A stretch of 64,000 nt of DNA. Source: Debaryomyces hansenii CBS767 (taxonomy: Eukaryota; Ascomycota; Pichiomycetes; Serinales; Debaryomycetaceae). The notes under the pieces were generated by a model, which saw only the letters and a program-made list of their open reading frames with translations, did no database searches and was not told the DNA's origin. Numbering within the stretch: position 1 is the first letter of the stretch; each line of letters starts with the position of its first letter. A program made the translations under genes and the position numbers. This document shows, piece by piece, positions 1 through 8,373 of this stretch. The stretch lies in NCBI RefSeq assembly GCF_000006445.2, contig NC_006045.2, forward strand, positions 248,001-312,000, written 5' to 3'.

Positions 1-1
1 G

Positions 2-385
2 GACTTCAATGTTATTGCAGAACCATGGTCCAAGAGACAAGGTATATGTAAAGATGGGAAGAATGTATTGATCCCGAACAGTATTGCCTATTGGGATCAT
101 GTTTTAAAATCGGATTCCACAGTTAAACAAGATTATATGGGCATCACTTTTTCGGAAGCGGATAGAACAAATAAAATAGTCCATGTAAAAGGATTTTGGA
201 GCCATATATTGAAAGCTTTGAACAGTAAGGAAATTCGTCCGGGATCTCAGTCGATAGCCAGAATAAAGGAATATTATGCTGGGAATAATACTGAGCTCGA
301 GAATGAATTGTTAGGAAGATGCGCTACATCTTTGGCTGAACAATATTGTGAAAACACGGCAATTAATCAGAAGTGGATTGATTAG
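2..385 (+). CDS. 3' end of an unrecognised protein gene, cut by the window edge
   Basis: The reading frame is open from the first bases to a TAG at 383-385 and gives 127 residues with no start codon; the only internal ATG is well inside (DYMGITF). It is therefore the C-terminal part of a longer protein that begins outside the window. The fragment is soluble-looking, mixed in charge, rich in aromatic residues near its start (NSIAYWDHVL, KGFWSHILKAL), and ends in a helical stretch with a Cys pair (GRCATSLAEQYC). There is no signal peptide, membrane segment or known motif that I can name. It converges with TVP23. I do not assign a function. Coding status is supported by the long open frame and by protein-like composition, but not by homology that I recognise. 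Confidence 0.6.
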   Translation, partial: DFNVIAEPWSKRQGICKDGKNVLIPNSIAYWDHVLKSDSTVKQDYMGITFSEADRTNKIVHVKGFWSHILKALNSKEIRPGSQSIARIKEYYAGNNTELENELLGRCATSLAEQYCENTAINQKWID

Positions 386-865
386 AACTAAGGATTCTCT
401 TCTCATTTAATCACTTTTCAAACTAGACTTGATAATTATTTATAGAACCTTAAATTATAATATATTTTTAAACATTAACTAATTATTTGAATATAATTTT
501 GTAAACAAGCCAAATTCTAGGAACCACAAGCACCCATACCAGACCATGTAGCTTGTAATAAATTCGAATCAAGTTCGAACTCGCTTTATTTAGTGTGGTG
601 TTTGATTTCATAAACATTGTATTCCTTCGATAATTACATTTCCAATAAATTAAAGTTTACTGGAGAAATACATACTTGTTAAAATATAAGATTGAAAGAT
701 ATGATGGAAAAAAAGAGGCCCTACAACTGAAACATTCATAATCTAAAATACATTTAAGCCTATGTTAATGATGAAAATTCGTTTGCTAAAATAAAATACT
801 CAAACTAGGCCATAAATTTAACTTCTTCAAATATTACAACCTTAATCGTCTATATAACCAACAAT
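386..865. other. Intergenic, convergent 3' ends, nothing recognised
   Basis: AT-rich spacer between two convergent genes. Two TTCGAA-type words near 556-575 look like a tRNA T-loop at first sight but have no pairing arms. I see no gene or RNA here; it is probably only the two 3' untranslated regions. Confidence 0.6.
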
Positions 866-1549
866 TTAAGTGGAAAATGGATTTAATCTAGAAAAAAGAT
901 TACCTGTTGCTCTAGAAAATATATCAGTAGCCAAATGGTTTGCTTTACCGAATTTATCACATTTAGTGAATGCCATGGCGTTCGTCAAGGACAAAGAAAT
1001 TGAAATAATGATTAGCAATAAATACAAAAATTCGAATTTCAAAAGTGCTAAGAATCCCAATACAACCCATGCTGCAGGCTGTACATATAATAACGTCCAG
1101 AACACTTTAGAGTCAATTGGATTGATGTAACGGTTTGGATCCACTGTTTCAAATACCCATACATTTTCAAATTCTCCATTGGTCGATTTAATAACACTAA
1201 CCTCATTCCACCATCTCAATCCTACCAATAACCTACCGGCTATGTTTTTCAAATTCCAAAAGTCACCGGAAACTAAAAGCACTATTATTATGAAATGTAA
1301 AATAAATTTATTCTTCTTGGTTATAATCCCAATCAACAAGGTCCCAAATAAATATATGAATAGAGGTGACACCCTGAAGAAAATGTAGAATAAAAGAGCA
1401 ATTGGATGTGACGATTCTTTTAACTTTTGAGACCATGTCCATTCACTGGGAGATACATTGGCTCCAGCAGATGTTGCATTGGATTGTGCTGAAGGTTGTT
1501 GCGCTTGTTCCGGCACATCTGACTCAATGGCCGTATATGCTGAATTCAT
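866..1549 (-). CDS. TVP23: Tvp23-family Golgi membrane protein
   Basis: 227 residues with an ATG start. The first ~45 residues are polar and low complexity (Gln/Ser/Ala). Four hydrophobic segments follow, around residues 50-65, 70-95, 150-170 and 172-192. Between the second and third lies the family signature: LVGLRWWNEV followed by WVFE and a short NPIDSKVFW stretch. NAMAFTKCDKF near the C-terminus is also typical of the TVP23/FAM18 family. These proteins sit in the late Golgi and are linked to vesicle traffic and protein sorting; their molecular activity is unknown. The length is close to that of the yeast family members. The gene is divergent from PET100, with 151 nt between the two starts. 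Confidence 0.9.
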   Translation of the reverse strand: MNSAYTAIESDVPEQAQQPSAQSNATSAGANVSPSEWTWSQKLKESSHPIALLFYIFFRVSPLFIYLFGTLLIGIITKKNKFILHFIIIVLLVSGDFWNLKNIAGRLLVGLRWWNEVSVIKSTNGEFENVWVFETVDPNRYINPIDSKVFWTLLYVQPAAWVVLGFLALLKFEFLYLLLIIISISLSLTNAMAFTKCDKFGKANHLATDIFSRATGNLFSRLNPFST

Positions 1550-1700
1550 CGTTATCGTCTACTCTTTATTAGATGGCATGATCTCTTTTAGAAACATCAC
1601 GGGAATATATGCGAATAAATTCTTGAAAATGATTTTATAAATCCCTTCATATAGACTATTTAACTACTTGTTGAAAGACGATTAACCTAACTATATTATA

Positions 1701-2059
1701 ATGTCGTCAGCTTACCGTAAGTTCATAGGTGGTATTTCCAGAACTCAGCTAGAAACAACTAAAGTATGTGTTATTTAAAAATTTAAATTTTTATCTCTAA
1801 TAGCTAGGACTAACAAAATTTTTAGTTTGGTTTTTACCTTTTGACGCCTATCTGTATAATGTACTACGTTGGGTTAGATTCTGATACAAAATTTAATTTA
1901 CCAGGGTTCTGGCCAGATCCAGCTACTTTAAACCAAATCCCTAAGGAGCCACATGAAATTCAAGCGGAGATCGCAAGAATTAGACGAGCAAGAGCAGAAA
2001 AGAGAAAGAGATTGGAAGCCAAGGCAAGGGAGTTAGGTATCGACGAAGAAGTTAATTAG
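1701..2059 (+). CDS. PET100: Pet100, cytochrome c oxidase assembly factor (two exons)
   Basis: Spliced from 1701..1763 and 1826..2059, giving 98 residues. The 21-codon first exon starts at ATG 1701 (MSSAYRKFIGG). Exon 2 continues in frame with FGFYLLTPICIMYYVG and then the family hallmark LPGFWPDP, followed by a basic, helical C-terminal tail (RRARAEKRKRLEAKARELG). Pet100 is a small inner-membrane protein that helps assemble cytochrome c oxidase in mitochondria. The single membrane segment near the N-terminus and the FWPDP motif fit. Without the intron, exon 2 has no ATG near the conserved start, so splicing is needed to give a complete protein. Its length is close to the S. cerevisiae protein (about 111 residues). 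It converges with PDC2. Confidence 0.88.
1764..1825 (+). other. Spliceosomal intron in PET100 (62 nt)
   Basis: The donor is GTATGT right after codon 21. The branch-point candidate GACTAAC lies at 1808-1814, and the acceptor is TTTTTAG ending at 1825, 11 nt downstream. Removing it joins the two conserved halves of Pet100 in frame. The intron itself is AT-rich and holds stop codons. Confidence 0.88.
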
Positions 2060-2236
2060 ATATGATTTTGAAGTGTTAGGGTTATCAAAGATAATCAAGT
2101 ATAAACAAAGCAGTGCTCATCTATCGTTATCAATACAGTAAATAGTAAAAAAAGGTCAAATCATAGGTGATTATTGATCTATATTAAAGTATATGTACAT
2201 ATAAAATACAAGTTTTATCAAAGCCGAAATATTTAC

Positions 2237-4765
2237 TTAGCTTGAGTCATTTGATTGTATTTCATTTAGTTTTGTTGAAAGTTCTTCGAGTGTATTATCG
2301 GAAAGCTTCAAATCGACTGTTTGGGACATTTCAAGAAGCCTACTTAAAAGCTGAAGAATCTCTGTTTTGCTATTGCTATTAAAAACGGCATCAGGAGGCC
2401 CATCATTATCTTCTGGCGATATCCTCAGCAACCCATTTGAATTTTTTGATGGATTTGCATGTAAAACAGATCTGCTGAGCGATTCATTGAAGGATGTACC
2501 TTGTGGCACATATGAGATCGAATTAGTTGAGTTCGGTGCATACAATTGTCTTTTCTTTTCACGATGCCCATATTCTTCAGTATTAATTTTTTCTGCCATA
2601 AATGGATTACTCGGCCTGACTGATGAATTATTCATATTTGAAACTCCAGAGACGTCTCCAGTAGCTACAAATTTTGATATTGGTGATAGGGAATCTATCG
2701 ACTGATTTGCTTTGTGTGGTACTGATGTATGTGATAAAACTGAATACTGTGGGTGTTGTATATCTTCCTGGCACGATGATGACGAATTATTATTAGCCAC
2801 TTGTACTTCAGAAATTACATTACTTGTATCTGCCAATAATGTATTAATATTCATTGAGCTCAAATTATTGTTGTTATACTCAGGGTATTGCATTTCGGTA
2901 CCGGAGAATATATTAGTGTTGCTACTAATGATATTGTCATTATTATTATTATTCGTTGAGCTAACAATTGGAGTGGAGAACTGCTTCCCCAATATGTTCG
3001 TTGTAACATTATGCTTGTGGTCTAGGTTTGACTCCTTGAACCAGTTTCCACCATTATCGGTATGGAAGTTTTCGTTAGAGCCTGCTTTTTCCTTACCTGA
3101 TTCATCAGAATCATAAGCTTCCAGTAAACAACTACCAACTATTTCTTCGATTGAAACATAGCTGAGTGTCACTTTTCCTCTTTCATTAACTAGTCCTAAT
3201 AATTCATTTATTTCCCAAGGAATTACTACATTAAGTGTTGCCATTATCTCAGATAATTTATCATAACTTTTCGACATATCATAATTATTAGTTGCTAAAG
3301 CCAATGGTTGCAAAGATAGAGATGCATGTTTGGTGATTGCTGGATCATGCGATGGCCATGGTTTCTTGAAATTGAATAAATATGACTTTTTCCATGCCAT
3401 ATGTATTTTTTCTTGTGTAATAGAATCCCAAGCTCTCTTGATCCACTCTATAACTTTTATCAACGGAATATGATAATCGGATTCAGATAATACTTCCATG
3501 GCCGTAGAAGGATTCACATTTGGTTTATAGTTATTTAAACTAACACCTGATGATATATTCGTATCCTCACTTACTTCGGCCGCATTTGATTTAGAGTTTT
3601 TTCTTTGTAACCTAATCATCTCTAAATATTGTTGTAATCTATAAAGGATTTTAAATTCTTCAACAATTCCAAAACTCGTTGGAAGAAAATTGAAAGATGA
3701 GCCGTTGTAAGACGAGTTATATGGGTTTTTGTAATTTGCATTATTTTTCATATAGCATAATTTAATATTTCGAAACTTTAAATTAATGATCCTATGAGAT
3801 GAAGAGTCGTCCAATAAAATGAGAATCTTCCTGTTAGGTGAAGTACTCGTCAACTTATGATCTAAAGTTAATAAATAATTCTGAAACATTTCAGATGTAA
3901 TCCATTTGTTGAGGTTAGAGTTATAGAAAACATTGAAGATTTCAGTTATTTTATTCATGATATTCTGTCTTGAAGTTGAATAGACAGACAAGTTCTTGAA
4001 AGATGAATTAGAACATGCACTAACATTAAACATGTCATATTTGCCCACTACCAATGGACTTAATTTTTCAGATCCATCAATATTTGTTCCTATCATTATA
4101 GTCAATGAATTTTCTGTGGAACTACTTGATTGTTTCAAACCTTTATCTATCGAGGAAACATCAAATATTTGATCCAAGGGCAAAGAATAAAATAACTGGA
4201 ACTCATCAATAGTAAAAATATCCTGTGGTTTGTAATTCTCCTGCTTAATCAAGTCTACCAAATAGTTCTTCAAACCTATTTTTTCGTCTAACTTCCATAC
4301 TTTATTCAATTCATAATGTCCTGGGTTGTTACGAATATCTTCTTCATTTCCAAATAAATTAATATTCAACTTCTTGATGAAGTGATTACACCATTTTTGA
4401 TTAAACAAACCGTTTCCATCCTTTTCAAACGTTGGTAGTCTATTCCAAATAGCATTGGCAGTCAGTTGAATAATCGGCGTCGTTATAGGAATATTCTCCC
4501 ATGTGGCTTGCGTAACCCATTCTGTTAAGATCCTCCGAAGTATAGGATTTGACTGCTTTCTTCTGCGCACTAATTGGAAGTCAACTTCTTTTGAGGCTAT
4601 CAAATCATTCTTAGCACACAATATTCTGGAAATTGTAGTTTGCGAAGGTGGCCTCGAAGAGCCATATTCTTGTTTAGCCCATATGGCTAAATCAGCCTGT
4701 GTCATTTGTGGGTTTGACTCTGCTTTCAAGCAGATGTCAATCTTTTGTTTTATAGTATATCCCAT
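2237..4765 (-). CDS. PDC2: Pdc2-like transcription factor (CENP-B/pogo-type)
   Basis: 842 residues from the ATG at 4765; the frame extends 8 codons further upstream but without an ATG. Residues 1-60 form a Psq-like helix-turn-helix (YTIKQKIDICL ... PSQTTISRIL). Residues ~65-130 form the CENP-B/Tc5-type second HTH (NGLFNQKWCNHFIKKLNI). Residues ~165-340 resemble a pogo-type DDE domain (FTIDEFQLFYSLPL, DGSEKLSPLVVGKYD, ILILLDDSSSHRIINL). The rest is Asn/Ser-rich and low in complexity. The layout matches S. cerevisiae Pdc2, which activates pyruvate decarboxylase and thiamine genes, and the matching blocks are in the same order. Family assignment is firm. The target genes in this species are inferred from the S. 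cerevisiae protein only. Confidence 0.85.
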   Translation of the reverse strand: MGYTIKQKIDICLKAESNPQMTQADLAIWAKQEYGSSRPPSQTTISRILCAKNDLIASKEVDFQLVRRRKQSNPILRRILTEWVTQATWENIPITTPIIQLTANAIWNRLPTFEKDGNGLFNQKWCNHFIKKLNINLFGNEEDIRNNPGHYELNKVWKLDEKIGLKNYLVDLIKQENYKPQDIFTIDEFQLFYSLPLDQIFDVSSIDKGLKQSSSSTENSLTIMIGTNIDGSEKLSPLVVGKYDMFNVSACSNSSFKNLSVYSTSRQNIMNKITEIFNVFYNSNLNKWITSEMFQNYLLTLDHKLTSTSPNRKILILLDDSSSHRIINLKFRNIKLCYMKNNANYKNPYNSSYNGSSFNFLPTSFGIVEEFKILYRLQQYLEMIRLQRKNSKSNAAEVSEDTNISSGVSLNNYKPNVNPSTAMEVLSESDYHIPLIKVIEWIKRAWDSITQEKIHMAWKKSYLFNFKKPWPSHDPAITKHASLSLQPLALATNNYDMSKSYDKLSEIMATLNVVIPWEINELLGLVNERGKVTLSYVSIEEIVGSCLLEAYDSDESGKEKAGSNENFHTDNGGNWFKESNLDHKHNVTTNILGKQFSTPIVSSTNNNNNDNIISSNTNIFSGTEMQYPEYNNNNLSSMNINTLLADTSNVISEVQVANNNSSSSCQEDIQHPQYSVLSHTSVPHKANQSIDSLSPISKFVATGDVSGVSNMNNSSVRPSNPFMAEKINTEEYGHREKKRQLYAPNSTNSISYVPQGTSFNESLSRSVLHANPSKNSNGLLRISPEDNDGPPDAVFNSNSKTEILQLLSRLLEMSQTVDLKLSDNTLEELSTKLNEIQSNDSS

Positions 4766-5205
4766 TTCTGAATTAAAATTTATACACACCGTATAATAAC
4801 TACCATGACTTTAAGAATTGTCAATACACTATTTTTAATGGAAATCTTCTAAAATAAAGAACCTTTTAAAATATCACTTTAATTTATCCAAACTAGAACG
4901 ATAAGAAGCCCTACTACTATCTTAACCTGAATCGTCTAATCATAAATATCAACAATTTTTCTTTTGTATATTTTCACGTGATATGATCTATAGATAATGG
5001 TATTTAGTCATACAACCTACAATGGTATCTTGTAGAATATTCAAATGGAGTGGATCTTATATGTTTCACATTTTGCTACATTTATGCTCCTGGTATGATC
5101 TATGCGAGGAGTTAGAAGAGTGTAACATGTGTTATGTAATGAAAAAGCAAGGTATATAACTATCAACCTATAATATTACTCTATCACTCTTACTAACGGA
5201 GAGAT
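4766..5205. other. Intergenic, PDC2 promoter and YJU3 3' end
   Basis: AT-rich spacer between two genes on the minus strand. Apart from the TCACGTGA site I see no gene or RNA. Confidence 0.6.
4974..4981. promoter_or_regulatory. Palindromic E-box TCACGTGA upstream of PDC2
   Basis: A perfect TCACGTGA, the preferred Cbf1-type site, 209 nt upstream of the PDC2 ATG. A six-base CACGTG is expected several times in 64 kb by chance, so the call rests on position and the flanking T/A bases. Confidence 0.35.
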
Positions 5206-6108
5206 CTAATGATTGTTCAAGAAGGTCAAAACTTTATCAAAAACATCTTTAAAAATAATTTCATTTTCAATAAATAGGGAGTGTCTACCGTCTTTAATTT
5301 TAAAGAAGGATTTGTCGATCTTATCATCTACCAAGTTGTAGAACTTCTTGGTACCTTCGATCCAATTGATGTTATCATTCGTACCGTGAATTACAAGTAG
5401 AGAGGTTTCCGGATTGAACTTACACACAAATTCAGGCTTAGTTAGCGCTTCACCACGGGCAAACATGTCAAAAAATTGTCTTGCAGTTCCAATTAATTTA
5501 GTATCGTGGTGCATGATATAGTTCTTCCAGCCCTCATTCGAAGTAATGTAGTCGTAGTTTAATTTAGAGTCTATCTTTAAATTAGGCACCAATTTATTAA
5601 TTAATGGTGAGAGTGCTCTCACAACAAAATTTGGTTGGGTTTTAGGGTGCAACAATACTAATGGTGCACAGGAAACCACACCCTTGATGTGTTCTCTATA
5701 TTTACCTTTGATAGCATAATTCAACACAATAGCACCGCCCATCAGGTGCCCCATTAAGAAGAACTTTTCTGATGGGTCTTTTTTGAATTCGAGGTTATGT
5801 TTGATCATAAAGTCCAAATCATTGAATGTATGTGCTTCATCTGTTTTACCAACCTGATCACCCGGAGATGTTTCGCCAGCTCCTCTCTGATCGAAGAAAA
5901 AAATATCGTATCCTTTTTGAGACAATTTATCAAAGTATTCAGTATAAATAGTAGCATGTTCACTAAATCCGTGGACATAGACTATTCTGCCTTTATATGG
6001 AACTGATTCCGGTGCTTTCCAAGTAACTGTTTTAAAGTTAGCCTTATCAAATTCAATAAAACCAACTTCTGGTTCATTTTCCGTCTTATAAGGGATTTCA
6101 ATTGCCAT
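5206..6108 (-). CDS. YJU3: Monoacylglycerol lipase, Yju3 type; catalytic Ser encoded by CTG
   Basis: 300 residues, an alpha/beta hydrolase of the monoglyceride lipase family. It hydrolyses monoacylglycerols to fatty acid and glycerol at lipid droplets and membranes. The oxyanion region is YVHGFSEHA. The nucleophile elbow reads GH-x-MGG with x = residue 122 encoded by CTG (5743..5745). In the standard code this would be Leu and the enzyme would lack its nucleophile; in the CTG-Ser code it is the expected Ser. The other triad members are Asp245 (GTNDN) and His276 (GRHSLF). Length and triad spacing match S. cerevisiae Yju3. It is the strongest single piece of evidence in the window for the alternative code. 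The gene is divergent from PTC1 across a 1.06 kb spacer. Confidence 0.92.
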   Translation of the reverse strand: MAIEIPYKTENEPEVGFIEFDKANFKTVTWKAPESVPYKGRIVYVHGFSEHATIYTEYFDKLSQKGYDIFFFDQRGAGETSPGDQVGKTDEAHTFNDLDFMIKHNLEFKKDPSEKFFLMGHLMGGAIVLNYAIKGKYREHIKGVVSCAPLVLLHPKTQPNFVVRALSPLINKLVPNLKIDSKLNYDYITSNEGWKNYIMHHDTKLIGTARQFFDMFARGEALTKPEFVCKFNPETSLLVIHGTNDNINWIEGTKKFYNLVDDKIDKSFFKIKDGRHSLFIENEIIFKDVFDKVLTFLNNH

Positions 6109-7168
6109 TATTATCGTTTCTGCTTGGCTCTATTGTATGTTTACTAATCTTGAATTCGTTAAAAAAATACATTTACTAACACAATCTACGTGAGATTTGC
6201 GGGTTACATTTGCGAACCTCATAGGTACCTGATATAATTGAAAGGTTCTAATTTTATGAACGCCGGCTAATACTTCAATAACATTGAGATATCAGTTGTG
6301 ATAACTTGATTTATATGTACTGATCGATTATGTAGATTCTAGTTGGGCTTCATTGATTTTTGAATAGAAAACATATTGAGAATTTTATGTGATGAAAACC
6401 ACCAACCGACATTAACCCAGATTGCATACGGATTACGAATGTACTTTGCTAATCGAAATGCAGTTATGTGATAATGTCTGTAAATACCACATAACTGGAT
6501 TTTTAGGTATTATTCAAATTGAGTAGTAGATGGCTGTGTCGGTGTCGCAGTTCGCAGCCGTGTTGTTATCTACTTAAACTAATGCTGTACATTAACTACA
6601 CATCAGAGTCTCAACAAATAGCAATATTAGTACATTGTAGACCATATGTTAGCATTTGAACAGACTTTACCGTTTGATATGACTGAATCGTAAATTGAGT
6701 CGACCAAGCATAAGGAACAGACTTGGAGCAGCAATGACCGCAATATCACAACTCTCTTTCAAAACAGACAATTCACTACGGATATTTACTCCGTGACTCC
6801 ATTTTGTAAACACCAACGTAGTTATTCAGGCCAAATACTTAAGATTGCTCTCTAACTCTTAGTTTCAAACGTTAATATTTTCTACAAAATGGGCCCATGT
6901 AATAAGCGTAACTATGCCAAAATTGAACCATTTTGGACCAACGTTTAACTATATCACTCCAAATCACATCCTTTAGCTTAGACTCTCTTGGTATATATCA
7001 TCCTCTAGTCACGTATCCTATTGCATTGAAAAAAGAATCAGGCAAGAACCTGGGTCAGTGTGCATATAAAATTTTCGATTTTCGGTAATGTTTCAACTTC
7101 ATTGATTAACATTTCTGTCTACTAGTATATTTCAATTAATTAATTACAATTCTACCAATTAAGCAATT
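6109..7168. other. Long divergent intergenic region (1060 nt), no gene seen
   Basis: Shared upstream region of YJU3 and PTC1. It is AT-rich, with stops in all frames at short spacing. I found no tRNA-like arms and no clear protein motif. It is presumably promoter DNA for both genes; I cannot name specific sites. Confidence 0.5.
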
Positions 7169-8257
7169 ATGGTATTTCACGATCAAAACAGCGTCAATTC
7201 TTCTGTGCTGTCTGATTCCAAAAGACCAACAGTTAAGCAAAAAAATTCGTCAATGTCAAACTTACAGGCTGCTGCAGAGCCTACGAATGATCCATTTTAT
7301 GGACTTTCCTTTAAAGTTGGAGTAGCGGAAAATAAAAATGTAACTTATAGAGCCAAAATGGAGGACGTACATACGTATGTCGCTAACTTTGCTGAAAAAT
7401 TGGATTGGGGTTATTTTGCTATATTTGATGGGCATGCTGGTAAACAGACGGCTAGATGGTGTGGGAATAATTTGCACACCTTGCTAGAACATGAAATTAT
7501 ATCCAATGAAGATGGTAATTCCAACAATCTACCAAATCAGGGGAATGAGGTGGATAATTCTGCTCCGTTGTCAAGTAAATGTTTCATGCAAGATTATTTG
7601 AATACCACTTTCATCAAAGCAGACGAACTTATAGAAAAGGAAAAGAATGGCTCTGCAGGGTGCACTGCGGCTGTAGCGGTGCTCAGATGGGAAACAGACG
7701 ATTCGAAGGTATTGCCAGAGTCGTCACAGCCACCTGAAAATAACAGTGGATTTGACTTTATGCCATCACCCAACCATAGAAGAATGTTATATACTTCGAA
7801 TGTTGGTGATCTGCGTATCGTTTTATATCGAAAAGGGAAATCGTACCGCTTGACATATGACCATAAAGCAACCGATTCTAATGAAATAAATAGAATCAGA
7901 GATTCAGGCGGTTTAATAATGAAAAATAGAGTAAATGGCGTATTAGCTGTTACGAGGTCATTAGGTGATTCGTACATGAAAGATTTAGTAATTGGAAATC
8001 CATTTACTACTGCAACTGAAATAACTGATGAGGATGAGTTTATGATCTTGGCGTGTGATGGCGTATGGGATGTTATATCTGATATAAAAGCTTGCCAGTT
8101 CGTAGCAGAAACATTCAAAAAGGACGGCGATGATCAGCAACTGGCGGCAAAGAAACTTTGTCAATTAGCCATGGACAATTCAACCACAGACAATGTCACT
8201 GTGATGATTGTTAAGTTCGATAGAAAAGTATTTGCTTCTCAACAAAATACTGTCTAA
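7169..8257 (+). CDS. PTC1: Type 2C protein phosphatase Ptc1
   Basis: 362 residues starting at ATG 7169. The first ~45 residues are polar and variable, then the PP2C domain starts with LSFKVGVAENKN. Metal-binding motifs are present: KMEDVH (residue ~70), FDGHAG (~90), and ACDGVWDV and TTDNVTVMIV near the C-terminus. The motif written NVGD-x-RIV has x encoded by CTG (7811..7813, residue 215). In all PP2C enzymes this is Ser, which fits the CTG-Ser code. Ptc1 dephosphorylates MAP kinases such as Hog1 and is needed for organelle inheritance in S. cerevisiae. The protein is longer than S. cerevisiae Ptc1 (281 residues) because of the N-terminal tail and a Ser/Asn-rich insertion around residues 110-135. 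Confidence 0.92.
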   Translation: MVFHDQNSVNSSVLSDSKRPTVKQKNSSMSNLQAAAEPTNDPFYGLSFKVGVAENKNVTYRAKMEDVHTYVANFAEKLDWGYFAIFDGHAGKQTARWCGNNLHTLLEHEIISNEDGNSNNLPNQGNEVDNSAPLSSKCFMQDYLNTTFIKADELIEKEKNGSAGCTAAVAVLRWETDDSKVLPESSQPPENNSGFDFMPSPNHRRMLYTSNVGDLRIVLYRKGKSYRLTYDHKATDSNEINRIRDSGGLIMKNRVNGVLAVTRSLGDSYMKDLVIGNPFTTATEITDEDEFMILACDGVWDVISDIKACQFVAETFKKDGDDQQLAAKKLCQLAMDNSTTDNVTVMIVKFDRKVFASQQNTV

Positions 8258-8373
8258 ATCGCATTGCTTAAATATACTTGTATAACGAAATTAATGGCTA
8301 TGATATCATGATTATTTTTATAAATACCTTTTTTTAATATTATTTAATTTATTCACTAAATCTATGTGATTAT

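Noticed and set aside
556..590. tRNA-like T-loop words (TTCGAATC, GTTCGAAC)
   Set aside because: No acceptor, D or anticodon arm can be paired around them.
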